Origin: Gammaproteobacteria bacterium
GTDB lineage: Bacteria; Pseudomonadota; Gammaproteobacteria; Burkholderiales; Burkholderiaceae_C
Assembly: GCA_018903185.1 (NCBI GenBank)
Contig: JAHIQV010000041.1
Location: 1-18,067, forward strand
DNA length: 18,067 nucleotides
Direction: 5' to 3'
The notes beneath the pieces were generated by a model. It was not told the DNA's origin and ran no database searches. It saw only the letters and a list, made by a program, of their open reading frames with translations. Made by a program: the position numbers and the translations under genes. Shown piece by piece: positions 1 through 6,339 of this stretch. Positions within the stretch are counted from its first letter, which is position 1. The number at the start of each line of letters is the position of its first letter.

Positions 1-798
1 TACAAGCTCAGCCTGTTCGAGGCCCTGTTCTCCAACTCGCTCGGGGCCACACTGCCCGCGCGCGCCGTGGCGACGCTGCACGAGTTCGGCCGCGCGGTGA
101 ACGACCTGGAGTACCGCGCCAGACACACGGTGGGCCACGAGGCGGCGCGCTCGTTTCTGAACGAGTGGCTCAAGGACATTGCCTACGAAAAGCACCTCTA
201 CGACAGCGAAGACAACGAGAAGGTGGCGGCCGCGCGCTGGACCAACGTGGTCGAATTCTGTGACTGGGTGGCGGGGCGCTGCGGCGGCCAGATCGAGGAC
301 GAGGCCGGCGTGCAGACCGAAACCGAGCGCAAGACGCTGCTCGAAGTGGTTCAGACCATCGCCCTGCTCTCGACCCTGAGCGAGCGCGAGAAGGACCAGA
401 ACGTGGTGACGCTCTCCACCCTGCACGCATCCAAAGGGCTGGAGTGGCCGCACGTGATGCTGGTGGGGGTGAACGAGGGCCTGCTGCCGTTCAAGATGGA
501 CGACGAAAACAACCGCGACGCCAGCGCCGAAAGCCTGGCGCAGCGCTTGCAGGAAGAGCGCCGCCTGATGTACGTGGGCATCACGCGAGCGCAGCGCACA
601 TTGGCCGTGAGCTGGCTCAAGCGCCGCAAGAAGGGCCGCGAAAGCGTGCCCGGCATGGCCAGCCGCTTCATCCAGGAGATGGCGCTGGACCAGAACACGG
701 TCAAGGAAGACCCGCGCGAAAAGCTGCGCGCACTGCGCGCCGAGTTCGCCCAGCGCGCCACCGACCAGGCCGCACTCAAAGCGGCAGAGACGCCATGA
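1..798 (+). CDS. rep: ATP-dependent DNA helicase Rep, C-terminal part (5' end outside window)
   Basis: This is the last 265 residues of a superfamily 1A 3'-5' DNA helicase. The frame is open from base 1, so the start and Walker A region lie outside the window. Visible motifs are TLHASKGLEWPHV (helicase motif V, fragment residues about 140-152) and EERRLMYVGITRAQ (motif VI with its arginine finger, about 185-198). The stretch FLNEWLKDIAYEKHLYDSED and the ending ASRFIQEM resemble Rep more than UvrD or PcrA. Rep family members remove proteins from DNA and help replication forks restart. The stop TGA overlaps the ATG of the next gene (ATGA), which suggests one transcript and translational coupling. 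A related UvrD-type helicase is the only reasonable alternative. Confidence 0.93.
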   Translation, partial: YKLSLFEALFSNSLGATLPARAVATLHEFGRAVNDLEYRARHTVGHEAARSFLNEWLKDIAYEKHLYDSEDNEKVAAARWTNVVEFCDWVAGRCGGQIEDEAGVQTETERKTLLEVVQTIALLSTLSEREKDQNVVTLSTLHASKGLEWPHVMLVGVNEGLLPFKMDDENNRDASAESLAQRLQEERRLMYVGITRAQRTLAVSWLKRRKKGRESVPGMASRFIQEMALDQNTVKEDPREKLRALRAEFAQRATDQAALKAAETP

Positions 799-1304
799 CG
801 CCCCGCTGCCGACCCCGCATCCGCACCGGCCTCGCCCGCATCGCCACCGGGCTGCTGGCCGCCGCCACCGTGGCCGGCGCCCCTGCGCAGACGCCGGCCC
901 GGGCACCCGCCAGCGCCTGCGCGGAGCCGGCCGCCATGGTGCCCGCGCAGCTGTACGGACTGTGGCAGCTCACGCTGTGGCCGGTGGGGGGTTCTGAGAG
1001 CGAACCCCTGTCCCGTGGCGCCATGCTGTTCGAACGCCATCCCGAGTACCCCGGCAGCGTGCGCGGGCACCTCAAACGCTCCACCGACGGCAACGACACG
1101 CAGGCCCTGGTGTCGGGTGACGTGGTCGACGGCGAATTCAACCTCGACGAATCCGCCGACGGCGTGACCATGGACGCGGTCTGGGCCGGCGCCCCCCTGG
1201 ACTGCGGCCTCACCCTGCGCGGCATCCGCCGCCCGGCGGAAGGCCGTCTCGCCGGGCAGCCCAGCCTGTACTTCCGACTGGAAAAAACGCCCGGCTGGCG
1301 TTGA
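795..1304 (+). CDS. Small secreted protein of unknown function
   Basis: This gene encodes 169 residues that I cannot assign to a named family. The N-terminus is arginine-rich (MTPRCRPRIRTGLARIATG), followed by an Ala/Leu hydrophobic stretch and a likely signal-peptidase site near AGAPAQ (residues 27-32), so export to the periplasm is likely. The mature part has two cysteines (C42, C137) that could form a disulfide. It has alternating hydrophobic/polar segments such as LYGLWQLTLWP (53-63) and SGDVVDGEFNLDES (107-120), typical of a small beta-rich fold. The start is fixed by the ATGA overlap with rep and by the signal peptide that follows. The gene is probably cotranscribed with rep, although a functional link between a helicase and an exported protein is not obvious. 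Confidence 0.8.
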   Translation: MTPRCRPRIRTGLARIATGLLAAATVAGAPAQTPARAPASACAEPAAMVPAQLYGLWQLTLWPVGGSESEPLSRGAMLFERHPEYPGSVRGHLKRSTDGNDTQALVSGDVVDGEFNLDESADGVTMDAVWAGAPLDCGLTLRGIRRPAEGRLAGQPSLYFRLEKTPGWR

Positions 1305-1326
1305 CCGCGGCGCCTGCGGGCGTTTT
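1284..1326 (+). terminator. Hairpin terminator after the rep transcript
   Basis: A perfect 9-bp inverted repeat, AAAACGCCC (1284-1292) and GGGCGTTTT (1318-1326), encloses an inner GGCG/CGCC stem (1297-1300 with 1311-1314). The T-run is only four bases on the + strand. The A-run on the left (1282-1287) would serve as a T-run for the other strand, so it may work both ways. The left arm lies inside the coding end of the secreted-protein gene. Confidence 0.55.
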
Positions 1327-1389
1327 CTGCGACCGATAGCCACTGGCTAAATCTCACATAGCCGCGCCCTATTGAGGTCGGGAAACGGG

Positions 1390-1403
1390 TTGATCCGTAT
1401 CAA
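1390..1403. promoter_or_regulatory. FNR/ANR-type binding site
   Basis: TTGATCCGTATCAA is a perfect match to the FNR/ANR consensus TTGAT-N4-ATCAA. It lies 112 bases before the start of the cytochrome c peroxidase gene. FNR-family proteins activate genes when oxygen is low, and ANR/FNR control of di-haem peroxidases is known in other Proteobacteria. That this box is used here is inference from sequence and position. Confidence 0.85.
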
Positions 1404-1425
1404 AGGGTGCTGGGGTTTACCCCCA

Positions 1426-1431
1426 TACAGT
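1426..1431 (+). promoter_or_regulatory. Candidate -10 of the peroxidase promoter
   Basis: TACAGT matches the sigma-70 -10 consensus at four of six positions. If transcription starts at about 1438, this hexamer covers -12 to -7 and the FNR box is centred at -41.5, the standard class II activator geometry. No good -35 is needed in that arrangement and none is seen. The leader would be about 77 bases. Confidence 0.5.
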
Positions 1432-1514
1432 GAACCCGTCACAAGCCAGCGTCTGCGGACGGACACCCCGCCACCAGGCCGTGATACTTCTGACACTTTG
1501 AAAGCACCGACATC

Positions 1515-2525
1515 ATGAAAACCAAGACATCATTCCAATGGGTCATCCGCGCGGTGGCTGCTGCCGCCATCCTGAGCACCGGCGCCGCCATGGCGCAGGA
1601 CAAGGAACCCGTGTCGCCCCTGCCCGCCCCCAAGTCCGTGAACCCGGCTGCCGTTGAACTGGGCAAAAAACTGTTTTTTGATCCGCGTCTGTCCAAGTCC
1701 GGCTTCATCTCCTGCAACAGCTGCCACAACCTGAGCATGGGCGGTTCGGACAACCTCAAGACCTCGATCGGCCACAACTGGCAACAAGGCCCGATCAACT
1801 CGCCCACCGTGCTCAACTCCAACCTGAACCTGGCCCAGTTCTGGGACGGACGCGCCAAGGACCTGAAGGAACAGGCCGGCGGCCCGATCGCCAACCCGGG
1901 CGAAATGGCCTTCACGCACGAACTGGCCATCGAGACGCTCAAGTCGATCCCGGGCTATGTGGCCGAGTTCAAGCAGGTCTTCAAGACCGACCAGCTGACC
2001 ATCGACGAAGTGACCCGCGCCATCGCCGCCTTCGAAGAAACCCTGGTGACGCCGAACTCGCGCTTTGACCAGTGGCTCGACGGCGACAAGAAGGCCATCA
2101 CGGCCGACGAGCTGGCCGGCTACAAGCTGTTCAAGGACAGCGGTTGCGTGGCTTGCCACAACGGTCCCAACCTGGGCGGCAACTCGTTCCAGAAGATGGG
2201 TCTGGTACAGCCCTACAAAACCGCCAGCACCGCGGCCGGACGTGTGGACGTGACCGGCAAAGATGCCGACCGCCTGAACTTCAAAGTGCCAACGCTGCGC
2301 AACATCGAACTCACCTACCCCTACTTCCACGACGGCGCAGCCGAAACGATGACGGAAGCCGTGGACCTGATGGGCCGACTGCAGTTGGGCCGCGAGTTCA
2401 ACAAGGACGAAAACGCCAAGATCGTGGCCTTCCTCAAGACCCTGACCGGCCAGCAACCGCAGATCGCGCTGCCGATCATGCCGCCTTCGACCGACAAGAC
2501 GCCGAAGCCGCGTCCGTTCAACTGA
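1515..2525 (+). CDS. ccp: Di-haem cytochrome c peroxidase
   Basis: This is a periplasmic enzyme of the bacterial CcpA/MauG family. It reduces hydrogen peroxide to water with electrons from small cytochromes c or cupredoxins. The 336 residues start with a Sec signal peptide cleaved near AMA-QD (residues 26-28). Two haem-binding CXXCH motifs are present: CNSCH (67-71, N-terminal peroxidatic haem) and CVACH (211-215, C-terminal electron-entry haem). Other family signatures are FWDGRA with W110, the GPIANPGEM segment (123-131), and YFHDGAAETMTEAVDLM (270-286), whose M286 fits the distal ligand of the high-potential haem. Length is normal for the family. The ATG has only a weak ribosome site (GAAAG about 10 bases upstream). 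The gene stands alone between an FNR-type promoter and its own terminator. Confidence 0.96.
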   Translation: MKTKTSFQWVIRAVAAAAILSTGAAMAQDKEPVSPLPAPKSVNPAAVELGKKLFFDPRLSKSGFISCNSCHNLSMGGSDNLKTSIGHNWQQGPINSPTVLNSNLNLAQFWDGRAKDLKEQAGGPIANPGEMAFTHELAIETLKSIPGYVAEFKQVFKTDQLTIDEVTRAIAAFEETLVTPNSRFDQWLDGDKKAITADELAGYKLFKDSGCVACHNGPNLGGNSFQKMGLVQPYKTASTAAGRVDVTGKDADRLNFKVPTLRNIELTYPYFHDGAAETMTEAVDLMGRLQLGREFNKDENAKIVAFLKTLTGQQPQIALPIMPPSTDKTPKPRPFN

Positions 2526-2545
2526 GCATCTGCCGATGCCTCATG

Positions 2546-2573
2546 AAAAAAACCGGCCTCGCGCCGGTTTTTT
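2546..2573. terminator. Bidirectional Rho-independent terminator
   Basis: The stem is CCGGC (2553-2557) and GCCGG (2563-2567) with loop CTCGC. It has an A-run on the left (2546-2552) and a T-run on the right (2568-2573), which can also pair. It lies between the convergent peroxidase gene (+) and the unknown gene at 2628-3026 (-), and can serve both. Confidence 0.9.
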
Positions 2574-2627
2574 CTTGTCGGTTCCCAAGGCTCACCGTTG
2601 CGGCCAAGCCCGATCAGCGCGCACCGT

Positions 2628-3026
2628 TCAGCAGGCGGCCTCCACCGCCGGAACCGGATGGCCCTCGAACCACGCCTGCAACAGGCCTCCCAGCTGTTCG
2701 GGCACATCGTTGTCAAAACTCATCAGCACATCGGGCGCGAGCTGTTCGGCGGCCGACCTCAGAATTGCTGCGACGATGTCCCGGTGTTCGTCCGTGACCG
2801 ATTGCGGGAGCCCGGCCTTCAGCACCGCCACAGTGGACTCGCGCATCCGGTCCGAGCCCAGGATGTGCCAGGCGTAGTCGATCTCATAGCGGTCGACGGC
2901 ATCCTTCAGACTTTCCCCATCCAGGCGGGATTCTTCGGCAAAGCGGTTCAGGGTGCGGGTGGTGAGCTGGCTCACGAACTGGGCAACCAGTTCGGTGTGC
3001 CCATGCGCAAATGTTTCAGTGACCAC
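2628..3026 (-). CDS. Hypothetical protein, family not recognised
   Basis: This gene encodes 132 residues with no family I recognise. The start is GTG and is supported by a well-spaced AAGGA (3034-3038, 7 bases away). The protein is mostly acidic, looks helical, and has no signal peptide or membrane segment, so it is likely cytoplasmic. It contains an Arg/Glu/Asp-rich middle (FAEESRLDGESLKDAVDRYE, residues 29-48) and one cysteine as its last residue. The downstream bidirectional terminator and the ribosome site make it a credible gene despite the lack of a recognised domain. I see no convincing promoter. The leader between it and the tRNA-Phe terminator holds four small inverted repeats. Confidence 0.72.
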   Translation of the reverse strand: MVTETFAHGHTELVAQFVSQLTTRTLNRFAEESRLDGESLKDAVDRYEIDYAWHILGSDRMRESTVAVLKAGLPQSVTDEHRDIVAAILRSAAEQLAPDVLMSFDNDVPEQLGGLLQAWFEGHPVPAVEAAC

Positions 3027-3033
3027 GGGGGAG

Positions 3034-3038
3034 TCCTT
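3034..3038 (-). promoter_or_regulatory. Ribosome binding site deciding the GTG start of the unknown gene
   Basis: On the minus strand AAGGA lies 7 bases before the GTG at 3026, and no ATG nearby has a better site. Confidence 0.7.
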
Positions 3039-3048
3039 GCAAGATGGT

Positions 3049-3123
3049 GGGCCGGAGCCCGGGGAGTCGGTCTTGCCGACAGCGAATCCTGAGATTCAGT
3101 GAACCGGTTCGGTGCCGAACCGG
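3049..3123 (-). repeat. Cluster of four short inverted repeats in a leader
   Basis: Four separate inverted repeats lie within 75 bases: CCGGTTCGG/CCGAACCGG (3104-3123, two-base centre), GAATC/GATTC (3084-3097), GTCGG/CCGAC (3066-3080) and GGGC/GCCC (3049-3060). They sit between the tRNA-Phe terminator and the GTG gene. They could form RNA hairpins in its 5' leader, or the 20-base palindrome could bind a protein. No function is shown. Confidence 0.5.
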
Positions 3124-3160
3124 CCTGGATCGACCCACACAAAAGGTCAACCCGGAAAAG

Positions 3161-3190
3161 CAAAAGCCCATCTCGTTGGATGGGCTTTTG
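3161..3190 (-). terminator. Rho-independent terminator of tRNA-Phe
   Basis: A perfect 12-bp stem (3161-3172 with 3179-3190) has loop TCGTTG, a GC-rich core GCCCATC/GATGGGC and an A/T-rich base. On the minus strand it is followed by TTTGC-type T-rich sequence. It begins 10 bases past the CCA end of the tRNA gene and may also end readthrough transcripts from the upstream operon. Confidence 0.88.
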
Positions 3191-3199
3191 CGAGGTGTT

Positions 3200-3275
3200 T
3201 GGTGGCCTGGGACGGAATCGAACCATCGACACGCGGATTTTCAATCCGCTGCTCTACCAACTGAGCTACCGGGCC
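3200..3275 (-). tRNA. tRNA-Phe (anticodon GAA)
   Basis: This is a 76-base cloverleaf including an encoded CCA. The anticodon arm is GCGGA-TTGAAAA-TCCGC, giving anticodon GAA for Phe codons UUC and UUU. The D-arm GCTCAGTTGGTAGAGC and T-arm GATGG-TTCGATT-CCGTC are normal, with one T-G wobble in the T-stem. The acceptor arms GGCCCGG and CCAGGCC pair except at 5:68, where C faces A. A -10 box lies just upstream and a strong terminator just downstream, so the gene looks independently expressed. Confidence 0.97.
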
Positions 3276-3288
3276 AAACAGAAGCGAG

Positions 3289-3294
3289 ATTGTA
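3289..3294 (-). promoter_or_regulatory. -10 box of the tRNA-Phe promoter
   Basis: On the minus strand TACAAT matches the sigma-70 -10 consensus at five of six positions. It would start transcription about 6-8 bases before the mature tRNA 5' end. A -35 is weak (TGCAAA-like, about 17-18 bases upstream). Confidence 0.65.
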
Positions 3295-3328
3295 GCAGCT
3301 TATCGACCCCACTTTGCAGACGCTGCGT

Positions 3329-4021
3329 TCAAAGGGCGTTGCGCTTGCTGCGGGCGAGATCCACGCCAAGCTGCTTGAGCTTGCGGTACAGGTGGGTGCG
3401 CTCCAGACCCGTCTTTTCAGCCACCCGCGTCATGGAGCCGGACTCCTTGGCCAGGTGGTATTCGAAATAGGCCTTCTCGAACTCGTCGCGCGCCTCGCGC
3501 AGCGGCCCTTCCAGGTTGAAGGCCTGCGAAGGCTGGGGACCGATGTCAAACACCACATCGGGCTGGCTGCCACCGGTCATGGCCACTTCCACGGTCAGCT
3601 CCATCACGGGCGCGAGCGCGCCATTTTTCAGGGGCAACGCAGCACCGACCCTGGCCACCGGTTTGTTCAGCCCCATGTCCACGGCTTTGAGCAGCTTCTG
3701 CAGGGTGATGGGCTTTTCGAGGAAGGCGGTGGCGCCGATGCGTGTGGCTTCCACGGCGGTATCGATGGTGGCGTGTCCGCTCATCATGATCACGGGCATG
3801 TTGAGCATGCCACCGCTGGCCCATTCCTTGAGCAAGGTCACGCCATCGGTGTCGGGCATCCAGATATCCAGCAACACCAGATCAGGGCGCATCTGCGTGC
3901 GCAGAACACGGGCTTGAGCGGCGTTTTCCGCCAGCTCGACCGTGTGGCCTTCGTCGTTGAGGATCTCGGAGAGAAGATCCCGGATGCCCAGTTCGTCGTC
4001 TACGACCAGAATAGTTGCCAT
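3329..4021 (-). CDS. NtrX-like response regulator, REC plus Fis-type HTH without AAA+ domain
   Basis: This 230-residue response regulator has an N-terminal receiver domain (residues 3-118). The acidic pair is D8/D9, the phospho-acceptor is D52 in LLDIWMPD, the switch residue is S81 in MMSGH and the conserved lysine is K103 in LEKP. After a linker of about 55 residues comes a Fis-type helix-turn-helix (about 195-217, ESGSMTRVAEKTGLERTHLY) that should bind DNA. Classical NtrX is about 450 residues with a central sigma-54-activating AAA+ domain. That domain is missing here, so this protein should act as an ordinary sigma-70-type regulator. The gene follows the NtrY-like kinase by 30 bases and is its likely partner. 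The ATG has a distant GAGG only. Confidence 0.92.
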   Translation of the reverse strand: MATILVVDDELGIRDLLSEILNDEGHTVELAENAAQARVLRTQMRPDLVLLDIWMPDTDGVTLLKEWASGGMLNMPVIMMSGHATIDTAVEATRIGATAFLEKPITLQKLLKAVDMGLNKPVARVGAALPLKNGALAPVMELTVEVAMTGGSQPDVVFDIGPQPSQAFNLEGPLREARDEFEKAYFEYHLAKESGSMTRVAEKTGLERTHLYRKLKQLGVDLARSKRNAL

Positions 4022-4051
4022 GGCGTGAAATGTTTCCCTCGGTCCGTGTTG

Positions 4052-6298
4052 TCAATTTGCAACTGCGAATGATAACGACACTTGGGCGCCCACCACTTTG
4101 CCATCGATCAACCGGTTGCTGATATCCACGCGCCCGCCATGCTCTTCCATGATTTTCTTGACCACCGCCAGGCCCAAGCCGGTGCCTTTGGTCTTGGTCG
4201 TGACATAGGGTTCGAACGCCCGCTTGAGGATGTTTTCAGCGAATCCGGGACCCTGATCGATCACGGACAGGCGCACCCACAGGCCCGAGCCTGAGCGCCG
4301 GGTGTGGAGCAGCACTTCGGCACCGGCTTGCCCGGCCATGGCGTCCTGCGCGTTCTGCACCAGGTTGTGCAGGATCTGTCGCAGTTGCTGCGGATCGGCC
4401 ATCACACTGGGGCAGTCATCGTCCAGATCGGTCTTCACGGGCACCGCCGAGCTGTCATACAGGACCAGAATGTCGCGCACCAGGGCGTTGAGGTCGGTGG
4501 GCGTGAGTTGTGCTGCAGGCAGCCGCGCGTAGTCTCGGAACTCGTTGACCAGGTGCTTCATGGCGTCGACCTGATCGACGATGGTGCGGACCGATTTGTC
4601 CAGCAGGGCCTGCTCTGCCGGCTGAACCTTGCCCTGCAGTTTCATGGCCAGGCGCTCGGCGGACAGCTGGATGGGTGTCAGCGGGTTCTTGATCTCGTGC
4701 GCCAGGCGCCGCGCCACTTCGCCCCAGGCGCGCGCGCGCTGGGCGGACACCATCTCCGACACGTCGTCAAACACCAGCAAGCGCTCGTTGTTGGGCAGCA
4801 AGGCCCCGCGGGCGATCAACGTGATGCCTTCATGCTGGCCCGTGGCGTCGTGCGCGCCGAGTTCAAACGATTGCTGCCAGTGACCGCCTTCGTGCGGGGT
4901 GTCATCGGACAGGAAGCGCTCGAACTGCTGCAGCACCTGCGCCGCAAAATTTTCCAGACCAACCACGGCCGCCAGCGGTTGCCCAAGATGCAGCCCCAGC
5001 GGGGTGCGCAGGATGCGGGCCGCCCCCGGGTTGACGCTGAGCACGCCGCCGCGCTCGTCCAGCACGACCACACCGGCCGTGAGGTTGTCGAGGATGGTCT
5101 GCAGGTTGTCGCGGGCGGCGTCCACCTGCTCCATGCTGTGCTGCACCGCCGAGCGCGCATCGGCGAGGTCCTGCGTCATGTGGGCGAAAGTGCGGGTCAG
5201 GCCCGCGAGCTCGTCGCGCGAGGTCAGTTCAACCTTGGGCGCGAGGTTGCCCTGGGCGACCTCGCGCATGCCTTCGGCGAGCACCAGCAAAGGACGCACC
5301 AGGTGATTGCCCAGCAACACCGCCAGCAACACGGCGCCGAAGATAGCCAGAAAAAGGGCCAGCGTGAGCGTGCCGATGTACATGCGTTGCAGCCCCTGGC
5401 GTCCCAGCGCGCGCTCCTGGTATTCGCGGTTGGCCACCTGAACGGCCAAGGCATCGGCGACCAGCGCTCGCGGCAGGGGCACCACGACCTGGAGGTAGCG
5501 CGGGTTTTCATTGAATCCAAAACCGGCCGCCTCCACGAGGGCGAGCACCTTGATGTGTGCCTGGGCCACCAACAAGCCGGCCTGTGCCGGCTCTTCCCCT
5601 CCCTCATCAAGCCCTTCGACCAGCACCATCACCCGGTTCGCGCGCACGCTGCGCAACTGGGCCATGCCAGGACGATCGGGCGAAAAGTCGAAGCGCGAGG
5701 CGCCGGCGCTGGCGATCGCCTGCCCCGAAGCGCTCCAGAGCACCAGATCGCTCGCCGACAGGCTTTCGCGCAGCCGCTCCAGTGCCAGCACCGCCGAGGC
5801 GTCGGGCACCCGCGACAGCTGTTCCGCGGCCATGCGGGTCTTGGCGCCGAGATCGGCACTCAGGGTGTCCAGCGTGGTGCGACCCAGGTTCAGCCCTGCG
5901 GTCAGCGCAGATTCCACCCGCACGTCAAACCAGCTTTCGATGGACCGCGAAACGAACTGGTACGACACCGTGTAGATCAGCAGCCCGGGCAACACCCCGA
6001 CCAGCCCGATGATGGCGGCCAGCTTGAGCAGCAGCTGGCTCCCGAACTTGCCACGCCGCAGGCGTCTGACCAGCCGCACCGCCAGCCACACGATGACGAG
6101 GAACAACAAGGTCGCCACCGTCACATTGACACCAAACAGCCAGGAAAAATTCTGCTCGTAGAGCACGCGGTTGCGTGTGGCCAGGGTGAGCAGGAACAGC
6201 AGCACCATGCCCAGACCGGTCATGACCACCAGGGCCACGATCACCGCCCAGCGCATGGAGGCGCGTCTTTTCTCGGGAGATCGGACGTGTTCGCTCAT
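4052..6298 (-). CDS. ntrY: NtrY-like membrane sensor histidine kinase
   Basis: This is a 748-residue transmembrane two-component kinase. Three membrane segments come early (about residues 17-40, 55-76 and 89-111). An extracytoplasmic region of roughly 190 residues follows, then a fourth membrane segment (about 308-330). HAMP (about 331-383) and PAS (about 395-510) domains come next. The HisKA domain has the phospho-acceptor H534 in RRLAHEIKNPLTP. The ATPase domain has the N-box HNLVQNAQDAM (644-654), DQGPGF (681-686) and GTGLGL (705-710). This architecture is that of NtrY, reported in other bacteria to respond to nitrogen or redox state; the signal here is unknown. The ATG has no clear ribosome site of its own and overlaps the stop of a 12-codon ORF. 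The partner regulator lies directly downstream. Confidence 0.94.
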   Translation of the reverse strand: MSEHVRSPEKRRASMRWAVIVALVVMTGLGMVLLFLLTLATRNRVLYEQNFSWLFGVNVTVATLLFLVIVWLAVRLVRRLRRGKFGSQLLLKLAAIIGLVGVLPGLLIYTVSYQFVSRSIESWFDVRVESALTAGLNLGRTTLDTLSADLGAKTRMAAEQLSRVPDASAVLALERLRESLSASDLVLWSASGQAIASAGASRFDFSPDRPGMAQLRSVRANRVMVLVEGLDEGGEEPAQAGLLVAQAHIKVLALVEAAGFGFNENPRYLQVVVPLPRALVADALAVQVANREYQERALGRQGLQRMYIGTLTLALFLAIFGAVLLAVLLGNHLVRPLLVLAEGMREVAQGNLAPKVELTSRDELAGLTRTFAHMTQDLADARSAVQHSMEQVDAARDNLQTILDNLTAGVVVLDERGGVLSVNPGAARILRTPLGLHLGQPLAAVVGLENFAAQVLQQFERFLSDDTPHEGGHWQQSFELGAHDATGQHEGITLIARGALLPNNERLLVFDDVSEMVSAQRARAWGEVARRLAHEIKNPLTPIQLSAERLAMKLQGKVQPAEQALLDKSVRTIVDQVDAMKHLVNEFRDYARLPAAQLTPTDLNALVRDILVLYDSSAVPVKTDLDDDCPSVMADPQQLRQILHNLVQNAQDAMAGQAGAEVLLHTRRSGSGLWVRLSVIDQGPGFAENILKRAFEPYVTTKTKGTGLGLAVVKKIMEEHGGRVDISNRLIDGKVVGAQVSLSFAVAN

Positions 6299-6333
6299 GA
6301 GTCAGCGGCGGCGGAGGAAGAGCGGCGGGCCAT
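6295..6333 (-). CDS. Possible 12-codon leader ORF overlapping ntrY start
   Basis: The short frame reads MARRSSSAAADS and stops at TGA, which shares ATGA with the ntrY start. Its ATG has GGTGAGG 4-6 bases upstream, a better ribosome site than ntrY has. It may bring ribosomes to ntrY by termination-reinitiation. A chance occurrence cannot be ruled out because it is so short. Confidence 0.35.
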   Translation of the reverse strand: MARRSSSAAADS

Positions 6334-6339
6334 CACACC

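Noticed and set aside
351..1343. Long minus-strand open frames opposite rep and the secreted-protein gene
   Set aside because: Low-complexity Ala/Gly/Arg translations without ribosome sites, opposite genes with clear motifs or a signal peptide.
3145..3150. TTGACC on the minus strand as a -35 for the unknown gene
   Set aside because: No -10-like hexamer lies 16-18 bases downstream; that position reads CAGGCC.
4061..4079. GAATGATAACGACA-like stretch resembling half of a Fur box
   Set aside because: It lies in the coding end of ntrY, matches only part of the consensus, and has no promoter beside it.
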